From: Oreohelix idahoensis
Taxonomy: Eukaryota; Mollusca; Gastropoda; Stylommatophora; Oreohelicidae
Reading direction: 5' to 3'
Length of the DNA: 64,000 nucleotides
Assembly: GCA_024509875.1 (NCBI GenBank)
Contig: JAMPIV010013729.1
Span: 1-64,000, forward strand
Made by a program: the position numbers and the translations under genes. Below, in pieces: positions 55,529-64,000 of the stretch (positions within the stretch are counted from its first letter, which is position 1; each line of letters opens with the position of its first letter). Under the pieces are notes generated by a model. That model was not told the DNA's origin. It searched no databases and worked only from the letters and a program-made list of their open reading frames with translations.

Positions 55529-55637
55529 GGCATTTGGTGGTACCGCTCCATCAAGTTCAGTGGGGATCAGGTTTTGTTGGACACGACTAAGCTGTACTAC
55601 TATTTTATCAACAAAACTCCAAATATGATCTTGAAAC
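55529..55637 (+). CDS. SEC63: SEC63 exon: start of the cytosolic domain
   Basis: The acceptor CTTTTGCAG, donor GTAAGT. It encodes GIWWYRSIKFSGDQVLLDTT then KLYYYFINKTPNMILK, the conserved cytosolic stretch just after TM3 (WWYRSI-SGDQ in relatives). It ends with one base of an Arg codon (phase 1). The next exon, which would enter the Brl domain that contacts SEC61/SEC62, was not found in the remaining 8.3 kb, so this intron is at least that long. Confidence 0.97.
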
Positions 55638-55719
55638 GTAAGTGAAGTTTTAGTCTTTTGAGTTTGTTTAATGCATCATAGAATGTTAGCAAGTGCTGAC
55701 ATTTATGACAGGTTACTTT

Positions 55720-56384
55720 ATATATGTATCTGAAAAGGCATTTGACAGTGTAGACAAAGAAACACTCTGGGAATTGATGAGGCATTATGGAGTTCCCAAG
55801 AAGATCATTAACTTATTAAAGAAGACATGACATGCAGAGTTCTTCATAAAGGGCCGCTTACAGAATCGTTTGAGATGAGAACGGGAATACGACAGGGATG
55901 CCTCTTAACTCCATTTATTTTCTTACTAGCAATAGATTGGGTTACGAAAACATTGATGTCACACAACAGAAATGGAATCTGGTGGAATCTGACTAAACAG
56001 CTTGATGATCTAGATTTAGCAGATGACTTGGCTCTTCTGTGTCATAATCATAATCAGATGCAAGACAGAATGAAAAGACTCGATGAGAGGCCACAACAAG
56101 TGGGTCTGAAAATACACAGGGGAAAAGAAAAAGACAATGAGAATGAATGCAAGAAATGATAACAAGATCAAACTTGAAGGAACACCACTACAAGATGTAG
56201 AGTCTTACACATGTTGTGGCAGCAATATAGACAGTGTTGGAGGGACAGACAATGAAATCAAAATAAGAATACAAAAAACAAGAGGACATTTCATTGCATT
56301 GGGAAATGTATGGAGATCAAGAGAAATCAAATCCAACACGGAAATAAGAATCTTCAACTCAAATGTCAAGTCAGTCCTATTGCA
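55720..56384 (+). pseudogene. Nested LINE-A copy, part 1 (RT)
   Basis: From KAFDSV through GIRQGCLLTPFIFLLAID, LDDLDLADDLALL (ADD box intact) and IRIQKTRGHFIALGN to NSNVKSVLL, with frameshifts. It breaks off at NVKSVLL and resumes as VMLYGSETRRTTK at 58877, so the LINE-RNH lies inside it. Confidence 0.88.
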
Positions 56385-56921
56385 GCACAGAGGTTCTAAT
56401 GGCAGAGGAAAGCACTGAGAGACTAGTTGTTTTCTTCACAGATGCACTGTCAGTAGTTGTAACACTGAGGAGTCAGAATAATGCAGACCTGAATGACCTA
56501 AGAGTAGTGCTCCACAAACTATGTCAACGATTCAAAAGGGTTGTGATACAATGGATCCCATCTCGTTGTAGCATTTCCCGGCAATGAAGAGGCCAACAAG
56601 TTGTTGTTATTGATCCAGCTCTCGGTGTTCGGCCCAATGCCATGTTTTCGCAAGTTGTTTTGTTTCTCTGAACAAGGTGTTCCACTAACCTGTTCTCGGA
56701 GGAAGGAGCATTTTCTTAACATCATCGAGTGCTAGGCACTCGAAGAGACAATCATAACTTTCAAAGAGGCATAAGAGTTATCAGAACCAAATATAGAAAA
56801 AAATGGGACGCAGAGCGTCCAGGACATACACAAAATGATGCATATTACCAGTTCAGCAGAAGAGAACAAGTGATGATCTTTGGACTCCGCACAGGCCACA
56901 ACAGATTGGGATATCATCTAC
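56385..56921 (+). pseudogene. LINE-RNH insert, part 1 (RNase H domain)
   Basis: AEESTERLVVFFTDALSVVV, NADLNDLRVVLHKLCQRFK and VVIQWIPSRCSI give the middle of an RNase H fold (D in FTDALS, W-IP-H/R-C near the end, His replaced by Arg). The later KKWDAERPGHTQNDAYYQFS and FGLRTGHNRLGYHLLN match 22929-23335. Such RNase H domains are known in some LINE clades such as I. Confidence 0.8.
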
Positions 56922-57606
56922 TTAACACTTTGAGTACCAAGGCTTCTCAGTAGCAATAACCTTCAAGTACCAAGGGTTTTTAGGAAAAATTTCCCATTTG
57001 GGGTGATGAAATTAAAAAAATCACTGAGACCGAATGAGTCAACAGATTGACATGAAACTTTCAGGATGATATGGGAAGTGGATACGGTGTACTAGTTTTG
57101 TGTTCAAGTCATGTGATCATGGCAGCCATTTTGAATATTAATAAGGCAATAGACAAATATTGGCATGCACTATTGAAAAATATATAAAAAATGTTATAAT
57201 CAACTCGAAAGTCATAAGACTTTCCAAGATATATTATTGTACATTCTTTCTAAAAAAAGCAAATATAATATGCTCTTAAAATGATATTGGGGTTAAAAAG
57301 CTATTTGAAATGGACACAAAATTCCAGGGTCTGTAATGGCAAAATAGAAATATTCATGCGGTTTCTTCATGATTTCATGCAAAAAGAATTTTTTTAAATA
57401 CATACTTATCAATTTGCTTTAGCTGGGTGCGATAGTCTAACATAAAATATGGTCACAGATGCAATTATTGTTGCTTTTTCTCTGGCCTTGGGGGCCTATT
57501 TCCTTCCTGGCGGCAGCATTGTCCTCACTCTTATAAAAAATTGAAAAGCAGGGCACAACACAAAGTGGTTTTTCACATCCAATATAAAAGAATCTTTTCT
57601 GGACTC

Positions 57607-58202
57607 TCAGTCCAGCAGAATTACAAACAATGCATCTTGGTCGCTGTCAATTGTCTTCATACTGCTGTCAGTAACATTGTTTGCGTGGACTGCTGAACAA
57701 ATTCTATAATGCCATGTACAAGCACCCATGTTACCCGACCTAGCAACAACAGATGAACGGCCACGCTTCATGTTATGTTTTGTTTTTTTCAAAATTACAG
57801 GAAACCCCCTTCTACTGTCTGTAACAGTCTAACCCTAATCATAACGCTCACATAGGGGTCATCAAAGCCATACAAGTACCACTGAAACTAATCAGCTGCT
57901 TTTTTGCCACATCCCCTCCTAGTAGCAGGTCTTTTTCTACGCCCCTGATTCTCATTATGACGCTGAAAATCACTATCAACACCTCTGACAGCTTCCTGAA
58001 TGCTGGAATGAGGGCTGTTGCTGTCTGTTTCAGTAATTTCAGGCTGCTCTGCATCAAAACTAGACCAACTGTTGTCACTTTCAAAGGTCAGCTGAGAGCC
58101 AGAATCCAAATCCATTGCAATATTCACTAGTTTCACACATTTTAAAAGAAATTTCCAACTAAAGATTAACCAAAACACGTGAAAAAAATTGTCGGCCGCC
58201 AT
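57607..58202 (-). pseudogene. piggyBac-like transposase remnants
   Basis: The N-terminal piece has an acidic, Ser-rich segment (TFESDNSWSSFDAEQPEITE) followed by GRRKRPATRRGCGKK, as in many piggyBac transposase N-termini. After a gap and frame change, a second piece (KRGRSSVVARSGNMGACTWH) resembles the region after the last catalytic Asp. The DDD core is missing, so it is inactive. Assignment relies mostly on the TTAA termini. Confidence 0.5.
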
Positions 58203-58290
58203 TGAGCATTTCTCAGTAAAATTGAGTTACTTCCCTTGATATGCATTATATTTAGTCACTTGCCGTGATGCCATTTTATGCTGATGCTAT
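58161..58290. repeat. About 130-bp direct repeat, left copy
   Basis: Repeated at 58456-58585 with about 15 percent differences by eye; shared words are TCGGCCGCCATTG/CCGGCCGCCATTG and TTTTATGCTGATGCTATA. The SINE-3 fragment lies between the copies. Confidence 0.85.
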
Positions 58291-58307
58291 ATAAAAAATA
58301 AAAGTAA

Positions 58308-58450
58308 AGGATCCCGTTATACGCCCATTGAGGCATATTGGGAATATGGTGTTAGGCCCATATTTTTTTGACCATCGGCACACTAGGGGTGATGTGGTCA
58401 GCATCACGCCGGCCGCCTTAACCTTCCCAGAGTTGTTCTGGTACCCAATT
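58308..58450 (-). mobile_element. SINE-3 fragment, 5'-truncated
   Basis: The reverse complement matches the 3' half of the 62340 copy (GTTAAGGCGGCCGGCGTGAT, CACCCCTAGTGTGCCGATGG, CATATTCCCAATATGCCTCA). No tRNA head. Confidence 0.9.
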
Positions 58451-58455
58451 CAATT

Positions 58456-58585
58456 AAAGATGAATCAAAACACATGAAAAATTTTTCCGGCCGCCATTGG
58501 CCATTTCTCAATAAAACTGAGTTACTTCCCTTGATATATGGTATGTTAGACACTTGCCGTGATAACATTTTATGCTGATGCTATA
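58456..58585. repeat. About 130-bp direct repeat, right copy
   Basis: Partner of 58161-58290 inside the piggyBac-like element, next to its right end. Confidence 0.85.
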
Positions 58586-58666
58586 CTTACGCCAAAAGGC
58601 GACATTGGTACTCAATGGAAAATAATGCTTGTCGCCAATAGGTACCCGTGGTACTCAAAGTATTAA

Positions 58667-58873
58667 CTAGCTAATGATATGAACTACCAATGAGTGCAAC
58701 TGTGGCACCAATAAAATGACTGCTGAACATTTGCTTCAAAGATGCCCAACTTATGAGCAATAGAGAATTACATGTGGTCATCATCATCGGTACAATTCCT
58801 GGAAAAACTCTTTGAAGATACAAACAGCCTCATGCTGACCACTGCTATCTTTCAAAATGTTCAAGTAGACATC
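58667..58873 (+). pseudogene. LINE-RNH insert, part 2
   Basis: Continues after the piggyBac-like element with a TNKMTAEH-like frame, LLQRCPTY-like sequence in shifted frames, and an INSLMLTTAIF-type end, parallel to 23210-23335 and 32422-32460. Confidence 0.7.
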
Positions 58874-58876
58874 TGA

Positions 58877-59020
58877 GAGTGTATGAAGAAGTCATGTTGT
58901 ATGGTTCTGAAACACGGAGAACAACGAAAACAACAACAAAAAAGTTACAGACATTGATAAATGGGTGCTTGCGTAGAATAGAAGGATTGAAATGGGATGA
59001 CACTCAAGTCACCAATGTGG
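58877..59020 (+). pseudogene. Nested LINE-A copy, part 2
   Basis: VMLYGSETRRTTKTTTKKL, INGCLRRIEGLKWDD and TNVV, resuming the LINE-A reading of 56384. It is then cut by SINE-2. Confidence 0.85.
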
Positions 59021-59505
59021 TTTGGTTTGGTTTGAAGGACTATCTTCATTGCACACGGACAACTCCATCAGTGCTCCGATCTCCTCCATTAGATCACACA
59101 AGGAGGATCTCAGCACAGTGCACGAACTCTGTAGCACCGGCAAGAATACCAATGTGTGTATATAGGAATCACACATTCTGTAAATATTTTCACGGTGGGT
59201 AGGTTTCTTAATTTTAAATTTTTGCCAGGGCAGCAGCCAATGGCCTACCCTTTAGAATTCATCTGCGGAGGGATTTTTTACATGCGCAATGTACACATGG
59301 GACCTCCTATTTTTTCGCCCTTATCCGAGAAGGCTAGGCATCCGATCTCGCTACCCAGGAGACCTGAGGGGGGTGGGGTATGACATCATAAAGACCACTG
59401 GTTCTGAAAAAAAAAATTCCATAAATTATATTCTGTCTACTGGGAATCGAACCTGGTACCTTTATAATTTGAGGTGGTCGCCATACCTCTTAGCCACTCC
59501 AACCC
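59021..59505 (-). mobile_element. SINE-2 copy in LINE-A
   Basis: 485 bp with a GGTTTGGTTTG tail at the left (the CAAAC tail of the minus strand) and a tRNA-like head at the right (B box GGTTCGATTCC). Flanked by exact 9-bp duplications CCAATGTGG (59012-59020 and 59506-59514). Confidence 0.95.
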
Positions 59506-59514
59506 CCAATGTGG

Positions 59515-59546
59515 AACTAATGATATGAACCAGACAAGTGCCAGTG
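59515..59546 (+). pseudogene. Nested LINE-A copy, part 3
   Basis: A short coding stretch (MNQTSAS-like in a shifted frame; ACCAGACAAGTGCCAGTG is shared with 55142-55158) between SINE-2 and the solo LTR. Confidence 0.8.
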
Positions 59547-62088
59547 TGTGATGAATTTACCGTGATACAACGTTAAAATATCTCCAATTATAAAGATAAC
59601 ATGTAGGGATAAAAATAATGCGTGAGATACTAGGAGACATGCTCACCCATGCCCGCATTTCCTACCACCATTGAAACTAACTAGTTAAACATGCAGACGA
59701 AACGGTACCCTTGTAGACGGGAGGGAAACGGAGATAAAAATCATTATGACGGTCTGAACACGTGTTTGAATCTAGAAAGGCAAAAAGACGCAATTTGTAG
59801 TTTAAAAGAAAAAAATCACGCCACTAGTTGACACAATGTAAGGAAATGGACAGAAAAACGACTTTAGCTCTTGTCAGAAACAGACGTTTCTTTGACGATT
59901 TACGGTACTTTGACGTTATAGTTTAACAACAATTAATATTCGGTTGTACCAATAAACGCCTTTAGGCGTAACGGAACAACGGATAATTTCTTGTTGCCCT
60001 AAGACACCGAAAGGCGTAATGGCCACTGACTGCTTGGTCGGTCTTTGGCTAAGGACAGAAGAAGAAGAAGAAGACGTTATAGTTTGAATATAGCGGCAAC
60101 CGCGTGAACGAACGTTCAAAAACTGATTTCAAAAACTAACCTTGAGAAAAGTAGGTTTTTTCTTAATAAGAAAGTTATGAAAATAAAACCTAGCTAGTTT
60201 GATAGCCCATCTTAAGCAGAGAAATAAAATACTTTTAATTATACAGACGGACAGATAACAAGGAAGATATTGACGAAAGACCGTATTGTTCCTATCAGAT
60301 TAGCGAACAGTATTGTTGTGCATACTTTCACTAAAGTCTCAATTTTGCATCCTTGAGACAAGAAAAGGCAAATTTCAAACTGTAATACACTAGCGGGGCA
60401 AGTCGGGAGATAGTGGCTAAAAATAACTTAGGAAGCAGGTTCGTGCAGTTTTTACATGTGTTAGTCCAAAAAACAAGTGAAATTGTGGGAAAAAGATAAA
60501 AAGTGACCGATGTACATTTTTAAAATTGAGATGTACTTTTGACTTTTTTGGGAAAAGATAAAATGTGACTGACGTACATTTGAGAAATTAAGATGTAATT
60601 TTGACTTTATTTTCAAATTTTGAATTGAAAAGCTTAGTCTTCTGATCTGATTGGCCAACGCATTTTTATATTAGCGGGATGGAGACGCACATTTTTGCCA
60701 TTTGATATAAGTCTGTCCAGTAACACAGTCATTAACTGCTAGTGGTGTTTTCCAAGGAAGAATACATAAAATTTAGTGGGACGCCATACTCTAGCCAGCA
60801 GCTCAGCTGAGTTTTGCTAGTATTAACTGTGTTCTCAATTCTGAATTCTGGTAAGAATGAAAGCATTTATCTTGTTTAATTTTAATATTTTGAGTGATTG
60901 ATACTGCCATATCATGAAAAATGATTACGACAAGTAAGTGCTTGCTCTAGGTCCCCAGCCGCAGTTCAGGGTCTAGAGACAAACAAATAATATATGGACA
61001 CCTAACGAAGACTATGGAAGGCGGATCAATTAGTGAGATCAGTGGGAACATATCACCTATCTTATTGAATAAAAGAGGAAACTATTGAACATATCTCAGA
61101 TGCAATGCAGTCTTGGGGAACTGGTACTATGTGAAAACAACTGGGTAAGATGTGATATGTTGGGCAGAGAGATCTGACCCAGTCTGGGTAATGTTGTTGT
61201 GTTGTGTTGTGTATAAGAGTGGCTCAGTAGATAGAGTACTGACACATGGCACAAAACTTTTGTTTCAGAATTGTGAGTTTCTGTTTTGGCACTACAGTGG
61301 TGCCAAAATGCTTATGTAAGAGTACACAAGCAGATGTGTGTGCCGCCTAACATTTGTGTCTGTGCAGCCTAACATTGTACTCCAGCTACGGAGAGGAGTG
61401 GGCCACAAGAATCCTGTATCAGATCGTCACAGGCGAGATAAGTGAAATTCTGGCCTGTTGGAGATTCACAACTATTCTACCATCAAATAAAGACATAACT
61501 ATTGAGAAATAAAACATTTACCTCATTCCATAAGTCAATGGATAATGATTTTGGTAGTCACAGATTGGGCGTGATGACGCCACCCCAACGTAACATCCAG
61601 TACTAGTTCTCCCAACGACAGTATAGATAATATTAATATTAACCATTCTTATAATATACCTATGTACACAAATTACATTTTATTATGCCACATATTTATG
61701 CCTTTCATTGATAAATCCATATCATTTCATATGTTCTGACCAAACTAAAACCTTGGTTCAGAACTAATAAATTTAAAAAATTGTTAAAATTTTAACTAAA
61801 ACAACCAGAGTTAGTTCAGTGTGTTATAGAGTTTATTAATATTATTAGACTTATTAATTACATGTGTGTGTCAGTATATTATATTAACTACACATTACAT
61901 TTCAGTACCCTAGACTTTTAACGTAGCTACATTCAGGATAGTAGAATAGGTCTGTTTGAGGTCGTAGTGGTAGTAAGAAGGGCCTTCTGTAATTCACATG
62001 AACTTTTATCTCAGGAGCCTTCACAGCTGACCTCATACAGTACACTAGGTAACATAACAACCAGACAATACCATCAAAAACCACTACA
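59547..62088 (+). mobile_element. Gmr1-like solo LTR
   Basis: Begins TGTGATGAATTTACC and ends AAACCACTACA, flanked by exact CAGTG (59542-59546 and 62089-62093). Its interior follows the LTR of the complete element block by block: GCCAGCAGCTCAGCTGAG, the GTCTAG hairpin, GAGGTCGTAGTGGTAG and CAGGAGCCTTCACAGCTG. It contains no gag or pol, so it is a solo LTR left by LTR-LTR recombination. Divergence is much higher than between the complete element's own LTRs. It carries a SINE-6. Confidence 0.92.
59925..60072 (+). mobile_element. SINE-6 copy inside the solo LTR
   Basis: 148 bp ending in GAAGAAGAAGAAGAA, flanked by exact 13-bp duplications GACGTTATAGTTT (59912-59924 and 60073-60085). It shares GGCCACTGACTGCTT and GGCTAAGGA with the 43510 copy. 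No clear tRNA boxes; the CGCCTTTAGGCG and CACCGAAAGGCG hairpin-like words recur in it. Confidence 0.92.
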
Positions 62089-62093
62089 CAGTG

Positions 62094-62330
62094 GAACAAG
62101 AGATGAGAAGAAGATGCTGGCGATGGATAGGACACATATTGAGGAAACCTGTTGATAGCATTACAAGGCAGTCCTTGTCCTGGAATCATCAGGGAAAGAG
62201 AGGTAGAGGTAGGCCAAAAACACGTGGAAAAGCGAACTGGAGACAGATGTGAAAATGATGAGGAAAATGTAGAAAGAACTTGAGCTGATGGCACGTGACA
62301 GGAGGACTTGGCATGTGTTTGTTGAAGGCT
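62094..62330 (+). pseudogene. Nested LINE-A copy, part 4
   Basis: Continues exactly where the solo LTR interrupted: GAACAAGAGATGAGAAGAAG, coding for the IGHILRKPVDSITRQ region, then the C-terminal tail up to GTGTTTGTTGAAGGCT. Confidence 0.9.
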
Positions 62331-62339
62331 TGTGCTCCT

Positions 62340-62608
62340 GGGAGCCGCGGTAGCATAGTGGTTAGTGCATTGGCTTCCTAGCTCAGTGGTCTGTGGTTCG
62401 ATCCCCAGATGAGGTGGGATATTTTTAGGCCGCAAACGGCTACTGGGTCAACCCAGCCCCAACTGGGTACCAGAGCAACTTCTGGGAAGGTTAAGGCGGC
62501 CGGCGTGATGCTGACCACATCACCCCTAGTGTGCCGATGGTCAAGAAAATATGGACCTAACACCATATTCCCAATATGCCTCAATGGGCGTGTAACGGGA
62601 TATTTTTT
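62340..62608 (+). mobile_element. SINE-3 copy (tRNA-headed)
   Basis: 269 bp. The head GGGAGCCGCGGTAGCATAGT with A box TAGCATAGTGG and B box GGTTCGATCCC is tRNA-like; the body ends in a T-rich tail. Exact 9-bp duplications TGTGCTCCT (62331-62339 and 62609-62617) flank it. Confidence 0.95.
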
Positions 62609-62617
62609 TGTGCTCCT

Positions 62618-62645
62618 TGTTGAGCTAAAGGGTATTGATTGACTT
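62618..62645 (+). pseudogene. Nested LINE-A copy, 3' end
   Basis: TGAGCTAAAGGGTATTGATT matches the end of the 38233 LINE-A copy (GAGCTAAAGGGTATTG). It closes the 6.9 kb nest. Confidence 0.75.
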
Positions 62646-64000
62646 TATATTATTTTCTGCCAAGCTGTATTGTACAAATTGTGTTTGAAGGGTTGTTGTT
62701 GTTGTTTAACTAGGGCTGCTGAGCTTCTCGCTCTTTTGCAGCCAATACCATGTTGAAGACTCCTTGGTATTATCTACACTGTAGATCTAGGCTTTTCCTG
62801 TGACTTTTCTGCCATTCCGAAATGTGTTGAGTTGAAGTCATGATCGCCAGTTTCTCCAGCTTGGTTTGCATTTAAAGGATCATCACATCTGGTCCCAAAC
62901 TAGGAGTAAGAAGTGCATGGCATACTGTGCATTCCCCTCCATCCAAGGGGGCTCTCCAACTATGCAGAGCTAAAATACTGTACTCTGTTTCTGAGCTCTC
63001 CCAGGGAATTGTCGCGTTGTTACGTGTCGTAATGTTAATTATTCCGGAGATATTCTCCGTGGCTAAAGTAGACTAGGGGCAGTCATACAACACGAAATCA
63101 GCATAACTGCACTGAGCGGACCAACACCTCCTTCACAATTTTACAAACATGCAGTTTATTCGTTTTGACAAACAGCTCCATGGTAATATATAAAGGCAAA
63201 ATGCAGTAGTACGTATAAGTCCAGTTCGTTCCCTATCAAACGCTGGTCATTGGCAATCAGTCAAACTTTATTTAATATCGTCTTTTGGACATCTTTATGA
63301 GTAGGCACACATTTCCTTACTAGAATAAGCCAGGGACACCTCAACCAAGTATATTGATGTCCTGGTGATGGAATAATTCAGGAAAAACACACAATACTGC
63401 AGGAGCTCAAAACACATACGCCCGCACACTTCCAAACACAAGCCGCATCTCTCTTGCAGACGATCACCTCACTTCTGCTTCAAATTTCTTCACGTCTGCC
63501 AGTAAACCATATCAGCATGACGTCACTTCCTTTATTAATAAGTGACTCCGTATAAAATAAACAAAAAAGTAGCCCTGTTGAGCTGCCTATTATATCGACA
63601 TAAATGTTATGAATTTTAATCATAACACACGTCCTGCACAGAGCCACTTCTCAGCTTCCTCTGCCTATCACTGGGTCCACAGTGAGATCCTTCTGTATGC
63701 AGTCAACCAAGTCAAAGAATTACGCCTATGGCTCATGTGACTTCTCCAAGCTTAATCTGCAATGCTGGGTTCTCAACAAGTTTCACCACAGGGGGAATCC
63801 CTGGAAGTGTGTGGATGATTTCAAGAGTCAGTGAGGATGTAATTAGCCTCACAGACATAGGTTCACTTCCACATACGTATATTGTAGCATTGTGCACAGC
63901 TGGTGGTCATATAAGGATGACTCCAGATATGCCTCCGTGCATTGTTTGAAGGGTCAAAAAAGAATAGTAATATAGCATCCTACCAGACATGTTGGGAAAA
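62646..64000. other. Unassigned, presumably SEC63 intron
   Basis: No SEC63 exon or named repeat recognised. At 63728-63949 both strands are open for over 50 codons; the plus-strand frame starts MAHVTSPSLICNAGF and has no motif I know. It could be a piece of an unfamiliar mobile element. Confidence 0.45.

Larger units (their letters stand above)
56926..58662 (-). mobile_element. piggyBac-like element
   Basis: Flanked by TTAA on both sides (56922-56925 and 58663-58666). The ends CACTTTGAGTACCA and TGGTACTCAAAGTA are inverted repeats. Within LINE-RNH it splits the ORF after YHLLN. The minus strand carries pieces of transposase. 1737 bp, internally deleted, and itself hit by a SINE-3 fragment. 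Confidence 0.85.

Noticed and set aside
62340..62412. Functional tRNA gene
   Set aside because: A and B boxes are present, but it continues into a 269-bp repeat with a target duplication; it is the head of SINE-3, and the cloverleaf does not close properly by eye.

Overview
The window is animal nuclear DNA: a protein-coding gene split by GT-AG introns and buried in transposable elements. The host gene is SEC63, the ER translocon J-protein. Seven consecutive + strand exons (39574-39670, 41473-41587, 47733-47848, 48536-48597, 52908-52966, 53274-53324, 55529-55637) read in compatible phases. They give the cysteine-rich loop, TM2, the J domain with an intact HPD, TM3 and the start of the cytosolic part. 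Exon 1 and the large C-terminal half were not found; the intron after the last exon runs off the window. The exon wording and the element mix (Gmr1-like, Tigger, Helitron, hAT, piggyBac, several SINEs) suit a marine invertebrate, perhaps a lophotrochozoan or mollusc, but the sequence does not prove this.

Layout. 1-19 kb: mostly unassigned, rich in homopolymers and small indels. It holds a decayed minus-strand retrotransposon (IN 3560-4235, gag 4865-5770, putative LTR 5979-7240), a swollen SINE-1 copy and a LINE-B fragment. 19-23 kb: unassigned. 23336-32421: a complete LTR retrotransposon of 9086 bp with 2.1-2.2 kb LTRs and a 5-bp target duplication, inserted in a LINE with an RNase H domain. 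Its pol order is protease, integrase, RT, RNase H: a Ty3/gypsy-type element with copia-like order, the hallmark of the Gmr1 group. 32-39.5 kb: LINE fragments and SINEs. 39.5-55.7 kb: SEC63 exons with introns filled by SINEs, two nested Tigger elements, a Helitron remnant with both termini, a hAT MITE, tandem repeats and LINE pieces. 55.7-62.65 kb: one old LINE-A copy opened by four insertions (RNase H LINE carrying a piggyBac-like element, SINE-2, a Gmr1-like solo LTR carrying SINE-6, and SINE-3). 62.65-64 kb: unassigned.

For repeats seen more than once I use local names: SINE-1 (about 310 bp, GAA tail), SINE-2 (about 480 bp, tRNA head), SINE-3 (269 bp, tRNA head), SINE-4 (tRNA head, poly-A tail), SINE-5, SINE-6 (148 bp, GAA tail), LINE-A (APE endonuclease plus RT), LINE-B, LINE-RNH and repeat H. 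They are not database names.

The most interesting items are the Gmr1-like element with its conserved Gag stop upstream of the zinc knuckle, its pol frameshifts sitting mostly on homopolymers, the LTR blocks shared with the solo LTR, the Tigger elements that resemble mammalian Tigger1, and the datable nesting of insertions.
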